DNA of 41,070 bases from an uncultured Bacilli bacterium (GTDB lineage Bacteria; Bacillota_I; Bacilli_A; RF39; UBA660), in the NCBI GenBank assembly GCA_944359625.1, contig CALVSW010000010.1, forward strand, positions 1-41,070, written 5' to 3'. Under the pieces are notes generated by a model. That model was not told the DNA's origin and ran no database searches. It worked only from the letters and a program-made list of their open reading frames with translations. Positions 18,935-27,114 of this stretch are shown here, piece after piece (positions within the stretch are counted from its first letter, which is position 1; every line of letters starts with the position of its first letter). Both the position numbers and the translations under genes were made by a program.

Positions 18935-20824
18935 TTAATCAGAAGTTACTAAAGAAGAACCAGTATTCAAAACTAACCGAGCAAATTTCTTTAAAATTCT
19001 TCGTCTTCCTAAAGTCCCATCGACAGGAAGTGTATAAGTTTTTTTAGTAACTTTATCATACCCATACCATAAACTTACCGAGTATTCCTTAGTATATAAA
19101 CACCCCCAGGTATCCATAATGGTAGATTCTGGTAAATTTAATCTTTCAATTACTTTATTATCAACTGTCGTAGTCCCAGTTTTACCGGCAGCTTCTGTCT
19201 TTCCTATATCTAATGTTCCTAATATTTTCTTACTGCCAACAGCATAAAGTAAAATATCATTTATATACTTAGCTGTTTTTTCACTACATACACGATGTTG
19301 CTCTATTTTTGGTACTATTTCTTCAGAAGTTGCCCGTAAAATAATTTTAGTATAAGAATAAGGTTTTATATATATACCACCACGAGCATAAGCACCATAG
19401 GCCGCTGATAATGTTAGAGGCGAAACTCCTTCAAAAGCCCCAATACTAGCAGATTCATATAAATTATCGCCATAGTCAATTCCAAAAGAATGAACATAAT
19501 TAGCTATTAAATTCTTATCTACCTGTTGAAAAACTTTTAAAGCAGGAATATTGCGAGATTCTGCTAAAGCTTCTTTTAAAGTAATATATCCTTTATAATC
19601 ACGATTAGCATTATATATTTCTGAACCATCTGTATAACTATAAGGAGCATCAAGAATTAAATCATTTGGAGTAGCATTAGTATATTCAAATAAAGGGCCA
19701 TAATCCATAAAAGGTTTAATAGCGGAACCAGGTTGATTATTTATCATCGTTGCATAATTATATAATAATTGACCATTACGATTACGACCACTACCAATTG
19801 CTACGATTGAACCATCAATACTACTAGTTACAGCTAAACCAGCTTGAATAATATCATCTTTAAAATTATTAGGATTATTCATTACTTCATCAACAGCATC
19901 TTGGATTTTAGGATCTAAAGTTGTATAAATTACCATTGGTACATTATATGGTGATACTCCTAAATTAGAAATAACTTCTCTAACTACAGTATCAATAAAT
20001 CCTTGATACTTATTAGTAATGACATGATTAGTTAATAAAGAAGAAACATCAACTTTTAATTCATCATCATATTGTTCTTTAGTAATATAACCATGTTTAT
20101 ACATTAAACTTAATACTTCATTTCTTCTTTGGGTAGCATTTTCAATACTATAATAAGGATCATCTATACCGGGAGCATTAAATAAACCGGCCAACAAGGC
20201 TGCTTCTGATAAAGTAATATCACGAACACTTTTACCAAAATAATTTTGACTAGCCATTTCAACGCCATAACTATTATTTCCTAAATATGGTGCATTAACA
20301 TAAATTTCTAATATTTCTTCTTTGGATAAATGGGGTTCAATTTCAAATATTGCTAAATAAATATCCGTAAATTTACGAACAATTCCCTCTATTCCCTTAG
20401 CCTCTTTAGAAGTAAATGTATTTTTAGATAACTGCATCGTTATTGTAGATGCCCCACCAGCATTTTTATCACCCTTTAATTGCCCAATACTTGCTTTTAA
20501 AAAACGAAATAAATCAAAACCATTATGTTGAAAAAAGCGATTATCTTCAGTAGCTACAATAGCATCAATTAATACTTGGGGTAAATCATCATATTTAACT
20601 AGCTCACGGTTTTCATCTCCAAGTCTTGCTAGAACACCTTCATTTTTATCATAAATTATCGTAGCTTGTTTTTCATAAAATAAATTTTCATCATATGCAG
20701 GAGCATTTAGTTTTATATAATAAAAGAAAGATATTACAAAAAATAATAAAATTATAATTATAAATAAAATTATTATTAAAAAACGATGATGTTTTTTACG
20801 GCGAGGTTGTTTTACTACTCTCAT
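18935..20824 (-). CDS. Class A penicillin-binding protein (PBP1A-like)
   Basis: A 629-aa bifunctional peptidoglycan synthase. A basic cytoplasmic start (RRKKHH) precedes a transmembrane helix (about 16-37). The glycosyltransferase family 51 domain has the catalytic ATEDNRFFQHNGFD block (about 90-103) and the NKNAGGASTITMQLSKN region. The transpeptidase domain has SAIK (about 368), SRN (about 421) and KTGTT (about 548). It is compact, without the extra C-terminal PASTA or Ser-rich regions of some homologues. GGGGGAT lies before the ATG. It is expressed separately from recA and rny. Confidence 0.95.
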   Translation of the reverse strand: MRVVKQPRRKKHHRFLIIILFIIIILLFFVISFFYYIKLNAPAYDENLFYEKQATIIYDKNEGVLARLGDENRELVKYDDLPQVLIDAIVATEDNRFFQHNGFDLFRFLKASIGQLKGDKNAGGASTITMQLSKNTFTSKEAKGIEGIVRKFTDIYLAIFEIEPHLSKEEILEIYVNAPYLGNNSYGVEMASQNYFGKSVRDITLSEAALLAGLFNAPGIDDPYYSIENATQRRNEVLSLMYKHGYITKEQYDDELKVDVSSLLTNHVITNKYQGFIDTVVREVISNLGVSPYNVPMVIYTTLDPKIQDAVDEVMNNPNNFKDDIIQAGLAVTSSIDGSIVAIGSGRNRNGQLLYNYATMINNQPGSAIKPFMDYGPLFEYTNATPNDLILDAPYSYTDGSEIYNANRDYKGYITLKEALAESRNIPALKVFQQVDKNLIANYVHSFGIDYGDNLYESASIGAFEGVSPLTLSAAYGAYARGGIYIKPYSYTKIILRATSEEIVPKIEQHRVCSEKTAKYINDILLYAVGSKKILGTLDIGKTEAAGKTGTTTVDNKVIERLNLPESTIMDTWGCLYTKEYSVSLWYGYDKVTKKTYTLPVDGTLGRRRILKKFARLVLNTGSSLVTSD

Positions 20825-20910
20825 AATATCCCCCTTTACACACCCTACTATTTTATCATAATATCTAAAAAAAGAAACTAGTTTTTAAATAGTTTCACCA
20901 AATTATATCT

Positions 20911-21924
20911 TTAATTTTTAAAATTAAAATGTTCACGTATTTGTTTTTCAATTTTTTCTCTAATATCCGGATTATTTTTTAAGAAAATCTTAACATTTTC
21001 TTTTCCCTGACCTATTTTTTCACCATTATAAGAATACCAAGCCCCACTTTTTTCAATAATATTGATATCAACTGCTAAATCAATTAATTCGCCATCTTTA
21101 GAAATACCTTCACCATACATTATATCAACAGAAGCACTCTTAAAAGGTGGGGCCACTTTATTTTTAACGACTTTAACATTAGTACGATTCCCAATAATGC
21201 GATCTCCATCTTTAATTTGTTCAGCACGACGAACATCTAGACGAATACTTGCATAAAATTTTAAAGCTCGGCCACCTGGAGTAGTTTCCGGATTTCCAAA
21301 TAAAACGCCAACTTTTTCACGAAGCTGATTAATAAATATTGCCGTTGTTTTTGTTTTATTAATACTTCCAGATAATTTTCTTAAGGCTTGCGACATTAAC
21401 CTAGCCTGTAATCCAATATGATTATCGCCCATTTCACCTTCTATTTCGGCTTGAGGTACTAAGGCAGCAACTGAATCTATTACAATAATATTAACAACCT
21501 CACTACGTACTAAAGCTTCACATATTTCTAAAGCCTGCTCACCAGTATCAGGTTGGGATAATAATAATTCATTAATATCAACTCCTAAATTCTTAGCATA
21601 TACAGGATCAAGAGCATGCTCAGCATCAATAAAAGCTGCACGCCCACCACGTTTTTGAACCTCGGCGATGGCATGAAGAGCAAAAGTTGTTTTACCACTT
21701 GATTCTGGTCCATAAATTTCTATTATACGACCTTTAGGATATCCCCCAACACCTAAAGCAATATCTAATGCTAAACTACCTGTAGGAGTTACTTCAATAT
21801 TTAAATGACTTGAATCTCCTAAACGCATAATTGAACCTTTGCCAAATTGCTTCTCAATATCTGCTAAAACACTATCTAGTACTTTATCCTTATCTTTTTC
21901 TATTGGTTTATTATTTATTTTCAT
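20911..21924 (-). CDS. recA: Recombinase RecA
   Basis: The 337-aa RecA has Walker [10 protein letters not shown] (about 70-78), Walker B region [11 protein letters not shown], the L2 loop region [20 protein letters not shown] and a C-terminal domain with a weakly acidic end. It forms the homologous-recombination filament on single-stranded DNA. The length is slightly short of the typical 345-350 aa because of a reduced C-terminal tail. A short SD-like AAGG precedes ATG 21924. It would be the enzyme to supply any gene conversion between the repeat cassettes described here. Confidence 0.99.
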   Translation of the reverse strand: MKINNKPIEKDKDKVLDSVLADIEKQFGKGSIMRLGDSSHLNIEVTPTGSLALDIALGVGGYPKGRIIEIYGPESSGKTTFALHAIAEVQKRGGRAAFIDAEHALDPVYAKNLGVDINELLLSQPDTGEQALEICEALVRSEVVNIIVIDSVAALVPQAEIEGEMGDNHIGLQARLMSQALRKLSGSINKTKTTAIFINQLREKVGVLFGNPETTPGGRALKFYASIRLDVRRAEQIKDGDRIIGNRTNVKVVKNKVAPPFKSASVDIMYGEGISKDGELIDLAVDINIIEKSGAWYSYNGEKIGQGKENVKIFLKNNPDIREKIEKQIREHFNFKN

Positions 21925-21995
21925 TTTATAAGCCTTTCTAAGTAATTCTTCATTTCAAATTTAGTATATCTAATTAATAATAAATATTCAAGAAT

Positions 21996-22193
21996 TTATC
22001 GCTTATTTTTATGCCAAAAAGAGCCAAAATAAATTAAACATAAACCAACTATAAAAAAGAAAAATTCAATACTAAAAAAAATAACTTTTAAATATACTAC
22101 TAAAGATTTAGTTATAACTAGTAGATTTAAATTAATAAATGCATAACTAAAAAAGATACTAATCATTATTGAAGCAAAAATAATAAAAAACAT
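21996..22193 (-). CDS. Small two-helix membrane protein
   Basis: A 65-aa protein that is almost entirely hydrophobic, with two predicted membrane helices (about 2-22 and 33-58) and a basic C-terminus (FWHKNKR). GGTGAT precedes ATG 22193, the same ribosome-site form used by nearby real genes. It is divergent from uppP, with only 66 bp between the two starts. I do not recognise a family. Confidence 0.55.
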   Translation of the reverse strand: MFFIIFASIMISIFFSYAFINLNLLVITKSLVVYLKVIFFSIEFFFFIVGLCLIYFGSFWHKNKR

Positions 22194-22259
22194 AATATCA
22201 CCATTAAAATTTATTTCTTTTTTAAAATTTTTATTATATAATTAGGTAGGTGATTTTTT

Positions 22260-23072
22260 ATGGAGTTTATAAAATATGTAATCTTAGGAATTATTCAAGG
22301 GATTACAGAACCACTTCCAATATCTAGTAGTGGTCATTTATTAATTTTACGAGAATTATTTAATATCAATATCTTTAATGATTTAAATTTTGAAATTATT
22401 GCTAACTTTGGTTCCTTTTTAGCTATTTTGTTGATATTTTGGCAAGATATAATTCGTTTAATTACTAACTTCTTTAAATTTATCTTTACAAAAGATAAAG
22501 AAAAGAAAAAATATTTTGCTGATTTTAAATATTGCTTATTAATAGTTATTGGCTCTATTCCAGTTGGCATTATGGGATTAATTTTTAAAGATCAAATAGA
22601 AGCTGCTGCTTCTGTTAGAAAAGTAGGAATTGCTCTTATTATAACTGCTATAGCATTATTAATAGTTAAAAATACTAAAGGTACAAAAAAAGATTATGAA
22701 ATCACTTATAAAGATGCAATATTTATTGGCTTATTTCAAATGATTGCTCTATTTCCTGGGTTATCACGTAGTGGTATGACATTAGTTGGTTGTTTATTAT
22801 GTGGACTTAGTCGTGAATCATCATTAAAATATGCTTTTATGTTATACTTTCCCGTATCAGCAGCATCATTTGGATTAAGCGCTATTGATATAGCTCAAAC
22901 TGGTATAGATTCAAACTTAATCTTAAGTTATGGATTTGCCGCTATTGCAGCATTTATATTTACCTATTTTACTTATGGATGGTTATCTAATATGGTTAAA
23001 AATGGTAAACTATGGAAATTTTCAATATATTGTATTATAGTAGCTACATTTGTATTAATATATTTTCGTTAA
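22260..23072 (+). CDS. uppP: Undecaprenyl-diphosphatase
   Basis: A 270-aa polytopic membrane enzyme (UppP/BacA family) that dephosphorylates undecaprenyl diphosphate to recycle the lipid carrier for wall synthesis. Both family signatures are present: GITEPLPISSSGHLLIL near the N-terminus (active-site Glu and Ser/His) and FPGLSRSGMT (about 165-174) with the catalytic Arg. About eight hydrophobic helices are visible. The usual motif reads EFLPVSSTGH, so EPLPISSSGH is a mild variant. TATAAT lies at 22237-22242 and GTAGGTGAT precedes the ATG. Confidence 0.96.
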   Translation: MEFIKYVILGIIQGITEPLPISSSGHLLILRELFNINIFNDLNFEIIANFGSFLAILLIFWQDIIRLITNFFKFIFTKDKEKKKYFADFKYCLLIVIGSIPVGIMGLIFKDQIEAAASVRKVGIALIITAIALLIVKNTKGTKKDYEITYKDAIFIGLFQMIALFPGLSRSGMTLVGCLLCGLSRESSLKYAFMLYFPVSAASFGLSAIDIAQTGIDSNLILSYGFAAIAAFIFTYFTYGWLSNMVKNGKLWKFSIYCIIVATFVLIYFR

Positions 23073-23104
23073 AAAAGTTGTTTAGCAATGCTTGACAACT
23101 TTTT
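23073..23104 (+). terminator. uppP terminator
   Basis: A 9-bp stem AAAAGTTGT/ACAACTTTT with a 13-nt loop and a T-run. Cassette C begins 2-3 bp after the T-run. Confidence 0.88.
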
Positions 23105-23106
23105 CT

Positions 23107-23322
23107 TTTGCCACCGGATATATGAATCGCTTAACTTATCTCTACCAAAATGGCTATTATTGGTCCATGTCGCCGTCCTATTTCGACTCTGGCGCTTCGG
23201 CTGCTTATGGGTTCAGTCAGAGCACGGCTGGCGATGCTTTCGGCTACGTCTATGTGACCAGCGACATTGGCTTGCGTCCGGTAATCAATCTGCAATCTGA
23301 TGTCACAATAAGTAAAAGATAA
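23107..23322 (+). repeat. Orphan DGR-type variable cassette C
   Basis: The constant 5' arm from TTTGCCACCGG, variable core 23166-23281 (116 bp), constant CCGGTAATCAATCTGCAA, then Ser-Asp-Val-Thr-Ile-Ser-Lys-Arg and TAA. The tail SDVTISKR resembles the natural ends of DUF6273-type proteins. The core is the most diverged of the four: Trp of the conserved TGG is Tyr, and one GCG is ACG. The frame is open and there is no ribosome site. It follows the uppP terminator directly on the same strand. Confidence 0.85.
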
Positions 23323-23425
23323 TTAAATTTATATTAATATTTTATACTGAATTTTAAAATTAGAAATGGTAAAATATTTATAGATGTATTTTTCATCTAG
23401 GGATAATCTACATTTGATACAGGCA

Positions 23426-23538
23426 CATGTCGCCGAACAATTTCAACTCTGGCAACTCTGCTGCTAACGAGTTCCGTCAGAACGCGACTGGTAATGCTAA
23501 CAACGACTGGGTGACCAACACCAATGGCTTGCGTCCGG
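23426..23538 (+). repeat. DGR template-repeat-like copy (TR)
   Basis: A 113-bp copy of the variable core without the constant 5' arm: homology to the cassettes begins at CATGTCGCCG and ends at TTGCGTCCGG, with unrelated flanks. It has AAC or AAT at codons 1, 2, 4, 7, 11, 16, 20, 22 and 23, exactly where the four cassettes vary. Against cassette E, 15 of the 22 differences are at adenines of this copy. Seven are not, including codon 14 (CGT here; GAT, GGT, AGT or AAT in the cassettes), so it is either a drifted template or not the one that made these cassettes. No reverse transcriptase gene lies beside it. Confidence 0.75.
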
Positions 23539-23743
23539 ATTCCTACTACGATTAGTAATACTAATGTACTGAGAATAGATGATTATGGTTATCTGTTAGA
23601 AGAAGTAGTAAGTATATAAAAATATACTTATTGTAATCTAATTACAGATTGGAAACGAGATTATTCCTTGGTAATTTACCAGAACAAAAATACAGATGTT
23701 AAAAACTACTATAAGTATTTTAAGACTATAAACTGTATTAGAT
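23539..23743 (+). ncRNA. Structured non-coding region after the TR-like copy
   Basis: No ORF of note. Several perfect short hairpins follow one another: a 9-bp stem TAAGTATAT/ATATACTTA with an AAAA loop (23609-23630), a 6-bp stem TGTAAT/ATTACA (23632-23646), and TGGTAA/TTACCA near 23670. In known DGRs the RNA downstream of the template is a structured spacer needed for cDNA priming, so this may be that part of a TR transcript. Upstream, 23323-23425 holds a possible -10 (TAAAAT, 23370-23375) and a 6-bp hairpin (23381-23399). The RNA assignment is inference. Confidence 0.3.
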
Positions 23744-23770
23744 AAAGCAGAATTTATTCCTGTTTTTTTA
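23744..23770 (+). terminator. Terminator-like hairpin before cassette E
   Basis: AAAGCAG pairs with CTGTTT with one bulged base around a loop of about nine, then seven T. Weak but terminator-shaped; cassette E starts at its end. Confidence 0.5.
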
Positions 23771-23962
23771 TTTGCCACCGGATATATGAATCGCTTAACT
23801 TATCTCTACCAAAATGGCTATTATTGGTCCATGTCGCCGTTCAGTTTCTACTCTAGCGCCTCTTCTGCTCTCGGGTTCAATCAGTACGCGACTGGCTATG
23901 CTGTCGACTACTGGGTGACCAACGGCAATGGCTTGCGTCCGGTAATCAATCTGCAATATTAG
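23771..23962 (+). repeat. Orphan DGR-type variable cassette E
   Basis: The constant 5' arm from TTTGCCACCGG, variable core 23830-23942 (113 bp), constant end CTGCAA, then TAT TAG. The frame is open and the translated core is FSFYSSASSALGFNQYATGY followed by AVDYWVTNG. The last 17 bp overlap the 3' end of the convergent gene at 23946, whose stop codon and final two or three codons are cassette sequence read in antisense. No ribosome site or gene body upstream. Confidence 0.85.
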
Positions 23963-24596
23963 GATTAGTTAAAGCTAATTTTTTAGTTGATTTATCTAGT
24001 TGTGAAGATATTTCTGGTCTACTACTTAAATCATTTAGATAATCTTTAGCTTTCTGTAATAAAACTTGATTAATTGTTTTTCTAATGCCATTATCAAATG
24101 TATATATACTATTCTTATTAATATCAACTGAAATTATAGTATGTAAATTATTTTCATAACTCTTTTTATAATAATTATATGAACAACTTATTATCTTTTT
24201 TTCTTTAGCTACCTCTAATGGTATTAATACTTCTTTACCATTATCAAGATATATAACAATATTATTTAATGTATCGATTTTAACATTTTCATATAAAGAT
24301 GTTGGATAATAATAAACTACCATAACATAATCAGGATTATTATAAGTTTCAACTGGTTCAGGTAAATCTGGTATTTCTTCTGAAAAATTAATAAAAAAAC
24401 ATGGTTCTAAGGCATTATTATCTGTTATACTTGCACGATAATAAATATAAAAATTATCATAATTATTACGTAAGAAATAGCTTCCATTTGTATTTAATCT
24501 ATCATTTAAATAACCTTTATTACAATATAAATTAGAATATAAACAGAACATATATTCACTACTTGTTAACTCTTTACCATACTTATTAAAATACAT
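23946..24596 (-). CDS. Downstream part of a frame-split gene (C-terminal region of the membrane metalloprotease)
   Basis: This 216-codon open frame has no ribosome site at its first ATG. Read further upstream in the same frame it continues through LNLLNKNEDGNFNYSEIDSY back to a seven-T run near 24663, where the upstream protease ORF terminates in the other frame. The upstream part contains an EF-hand-like loop (N-x-N-x-D-G-x-F-x-x-x-E). Deletion of one T would join the two ORFs into one protein of about 510 aa. Its own 3' end has been changed: the last codons and the TGA stop come from cassette E. It is probably not translated alone unless slippage occurs. No family recognised for the C-terminal region. 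Confidence 0.5.
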   Translation of the reverse strand: MYFNKYGKELTSSEYMFCLYSNLYCNKGYLNDRLNTNGSYFLRNNYDNFYIYYRASITDNNALEPCFFINFSEEIPDLPEPVETYNNPDYVMVVYYYPTSLYENVKIDTLNNIVIYLDNGKEVLIPLEVAKEKKIISCSYNYYKKSYENNLHTIISVDINKNSIYTFDNGIRKTINQVLLQKAKDYLNDLSSRPEISSQLDKSTKKLALTNPNIAD

Positions 24597-24648
24597 TTTT
24601 GTTAAATAAGAATCAATTTCTGAATAATTAAAATTACCATCTTCATTT

Positions 24649-25473
24649 TTATTTAATAAATTTAAAAAAACTAGTTACTTCATTTTCATTATCTAAATAC
24701 TTTTTTATATTTTCTATTAAAGAAGAAGGATCATTACCATAAACACATTCCATTATAGGTTCTTTGCCAATAATTTCGATAAGTACTTTTGTTCTTATTT
24801 TTAATTCTGTATAAGAATTATTTATCGGAGTAAAATATTCATCTGTTATAATACTAGCTATTCCTTCATTTAAAAATCTATAATCAAAATTAGCCATTAA
24901 AAGATGAGAGTACTCATGACCTACTAAACCTTTATAAGGTACTATATCAAGAAAATATTCATTTAATTTTTCTTCATCATAATCATAAATATATAATTTA
25001 TTACCTAAAGAATAATAACCTAATTCTATAGAGTTTGTATTAATACCAATATTATCAATAGGTACAATTTCTAAATTATTTAAACGATATAAAGTTGTAA
25101 AGTCCATATGAGTACCTTGAATATATTTAATAATATCATTTAAAAATTCTTCATTGCATAAAAATTCTTTTTCTTCTTTAGTTAAATTTTTAGAACTATT
25201 TATTAAACTTTCTATTTTAGGTATAGTAATATCTGAATAAAAATCTTTTAATATTTCTCCTGGAAGACTCTTTCTTAAAGATAAAGCAATACCTAATTTT
25301 AATGAAAATACTAAAATAGTTGCCAACGTAAAAGAAGTTGCAACACTAGCTATTATATCAAAAGAATCATCAATAAGCTTTTTATATTGCCATAATTTTG
25401 GTTTATCTCCTTCAAAATTTATATAGATTAATTTTTTATTTGTTTTATCATACATTATAATATTTTTCATCAT
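24649..25473 (-). CDS. Membrane-anchored HExxH metalloprotease (N-terminal part of a frame-split gene)
   Basis: A 274-aa protein. A membrane segment lies at about 38-62 (DIIASVATSFTLATILVFSL). The catalytic zinc-binding helix GLVGHEYSHLLM (about residue 185) is followed after 13 residues by NEGIASIITDEY, whose Glu fits the third zinc ligand of gluzincins. The catalytic domain therefore lies outside this membrane helix. The ORF ends in SFFKFIK at a run of seven T; a different frame continues into the 23946-24596 ORF. GGGGATA precedes the first ATG, which overlaps the end of rmuC by 26 bp, so it is translated in an operon with rmuC. Substrate unknown. Confidence 0.75.
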   Translation of the reverse strand: MMKNIIMYDKTNKKLIYINFEGDKPKLWQYKKLIDDSFDIIASVATSFTLATILVFSLKLGIALSLRKSLPGEILKDFYSDITIPKIESLINSSKNLTKEEKEFLCNEEFLNDIIKYIQGTHMDFTTLYRLNNLEIVPIDNIGINTNSIELGYYSLGNKLYIYDYDEEKLNEYFLDIVPYKGLVGHEYSHLLMANFDYRFLNEGIASIITDEYFTPINNSYTELKIRTKVLIEIIGKEPIMECVYGNDPSSLIENIKKYLDNENEVTSFFKFIK

Positions 25474-26551
25474 TATCCCCTGAATCTATTTCTTCTAAAT
25501 TTACCCCATTAATTGCTTGAAATCTTTTGCTTATTTTATCTGTTGTAATATTAATATCTTTTACATCTTTAGTAACAGTATCAATACTTCTAGATAATTT
25601 ATCCCATCTTAATTTATATTTATCAAATTCAATACTTAACTTATTTAATTCATTATGAATCACTTTAGCATACTTATCTCTTTCGATATTTTTTAATATC
25701 ATACTAATTACTGATAAAGTACTCATTAAAGTAGTAGGAGAAGTTATCCATACTTTTTTTTGATATGCATAATTAAGTAAATCATTATGATAAGCATTTA
25801 TTTCAGCAAATATAGCTTCTGCCGGTAAAAACATAATTGCTTGATTAGAAGTTTCCCCATCTATTATATACTTATTACTAATCGCGTCAATATGTTTTTT
25901 AACATCATTTTTAAATAATCTTGTATACATTTCTCTTTCACTATTACTTAAATTCTTATCTGTCATCTTTTGATAATTTTCTAAAGGAAATTTAGAATCA
26001 ATCGCAATTGTTCCTAAAGGTTGTGGTGCATAAATTATAGCATCAGCAATATAACCATTACTCATTTTATGTTGAATATCATATATTTTCTTATTATTTT
26101 CACCAAAAACATTAACTAAAATATAATTTAAATTTACTTCCCCAAATATTCCTCTTGTTTTTTTATCAGTAAGAATACTTTGTAAAGATACTATATCCGT
26201 ACTTAAGTTATCAATCTTTTTTTGAGCTTCATCTATTTTACTTAATCTTTCTAAAATATTATTAAATGTCTTATTAGTTTTTTCAAAGTTAACATCTATT
26301 CTTTCATTAACTCTATCGTTAATACGAATTAAATTCTCAGTAATAGTTTTATTTAATTTTTCAATATCATTAGTTAATGATTTACCAAAATCATACTTAA
26401 AATCACCAATATCTTTGGTAACACTAGTTTCTAATTTACCTAAATTAGTTATAATATCTGTATTACTACTTTTATTTTTACTTATTTTTATAATTAAATA
26501 TATATTTAAAATAAATAAAATAATTAATAAAAATATAATTACTATTTCCAT
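25448..26551 (-). CDS. rmuC: DNA recombination protein RmuC
   Basis: About 367 aa from ATG 26551, chosen because AAGGTGG lies 8 nt upstream; the frame extends to a GTG at 26563 inside that site. It has an N-terminal membrane helix (about 1-22), a coiled coil (about 40-125), then the RmuC nuclease-like core with GIFGEVNLNYIL, IAIDSKFPLENYQ and IMFLPAEAIFAEI, in the family's order. RmuC limits rearrangements at inverted repeats in E. coli. The region is dense in repeat cassettes, but there is no direct evidence of a link. Confidence 0.93.
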   Translation of the reverse strand: MEIVIIFLLIILFILNIYLIIKISKNKSSNTDIITNLGKLETSVTKDIGDFKYDFGKSLTNDIEKLNKTITENLIRINDRVNERIDVNFEKTNKTFNNILERLSKIDEAQKKIDNLSTDIVSLQSILTDKKTRGIFGEVNLNYILVNVFGENNKKIYDIQHKMSNGYIADAIIYAPQPLGTIAIDSKFPLENYQKMTDKNLSNSEREMYTRLFKNDVKKHIDAISNKYIIDGETSNQAIMFLPAEAIFAEINAYHNDLLNYAYQKKVWITSPTTLMSTLSVISMILKNIERDKYAKVIHNELNKLSIEFDKYKLRWDKLSRSIDTVTKDVKDINITTDKISKRFQAINGVNLEEIDSGDNDEKYYNV

Positions 26552-26583
26552 AATACTTACCACCTTATATATTTTAATTCATT

Positions 26584-26610
26584 AAAAAATAAGATAAATT
26601 ACATCTTATT
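26584..26610 (-). terminator. Terminator of the prepilin-like gene
   Basis: An 8-bp stem AATAAGAT/ATCTTATT with a 7-nt loop, then a T-run on the minus strand. It separates the pilin-like gene from rmuC. Confidence 0.8.
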
Positions 26611-27013
26611 AATTACATGTTCCTTCTTTGACATATGCTCGATATTCATCTAAACCATTATCAGGATTAACATAACGATATATAACAATCTTGCCATTAT
26701 CATCACAAGAATTAGATTTATTTTCAAAATAACCATTATTTTTTAAATCTGATACTAAAATAGTTAATCGACATTCACCAGCATCTGTATCACTTGTTAC
26801 TTCATAACCTGCTTGACATTTAGCAAGGCGAATATTTTCTGCTTTAGCATAAGATACCGCAACATCACGCAAATTACCTTCTTCAATACGTGCTTTTTCT
26901 GCACGTGAACGCTTAATAATTCCATTAGCAGATATTCCTACCATTGTTAATAAAACACCCATAACAACAATAACTCCTAATAATTCAACTAAAGTAAAAC
27001 CTTTTTTATTCAT
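26609..27013 (-). CDS. Type IV prepilin-like protein
   Basis: About 134 aa from ATG 27013 (AGGTGGAG 5 nt upstream; the frame extends to a GTG at 27022 within that site). It starts MNKKGFTLVELLGVIVVMGV, the prepilin peptidase motif with cleavage expected after Gly5, leaving N-terminal Phe and conserved Glu5 in the hydrophobic helix. The globular part has two cysteine pairs, probably disulphides (CQAGY...GEC and SCDDNG...GTC), and ends EGTCN. Single pseudopilins like this are common in gut Bacilli and clostridia. No pilus-assembly or prepilin peptidase gene is in the window, so its machinery must be elsewhere. Confidence 0.88.
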   Translation of the reverse strand: MNKKGFTLVELLGVIVVMGVLLTMVGISANGIIKRSRAEKARIEEGNLRDVAVSYAKAENIRLAKCQAGYEVTSDTDAGECRLTILVSDLKNNGYFENKSNSCDDNGKIVIYRYVNPDNGLDEYRAYVKEGTCN

Positions 27014-27047
27014 ATACTCCACCTCTATTGTAGTATATCATAACTAC

Positions 27048-27076
27048 TAGACAAAAATAAATAATTTTGCTATAAT
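27048..27076 (+). promoter_or_regulatory. RNase J promoter
   Basis: TAGACA (27048-27053), 17-bp spacer, perfect TATAAT (27071-27076). Confidence 0.8.
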
Positions 27077-27114
27077 TTATTTACGGTTTTTACTTTAGAT
27101 ATGTGAGGTTATAT

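Noticed and set aside
23088-23300. A 70-codon frame overlapping cassette C
   Set aside because: It is the wrong frame: the frame that matches the other cassettes is the one ending at 23322.
23107-23962. CRISPR array, suggested by the repeated units
   Set aside because: Units are about 190 bp, not regularly spaced, have coding frames and vary inside rather than between repeats; no cas gene is present.
5786-23962. Cassettes A, B, C and E as independent small genes starting at the internal ATG
   Set aside because: No ribosome site precedes the ATG (it follows CCACCGGATAT), no promoter is seen, and the sequence looks like the C-terminal end of a larger protein.
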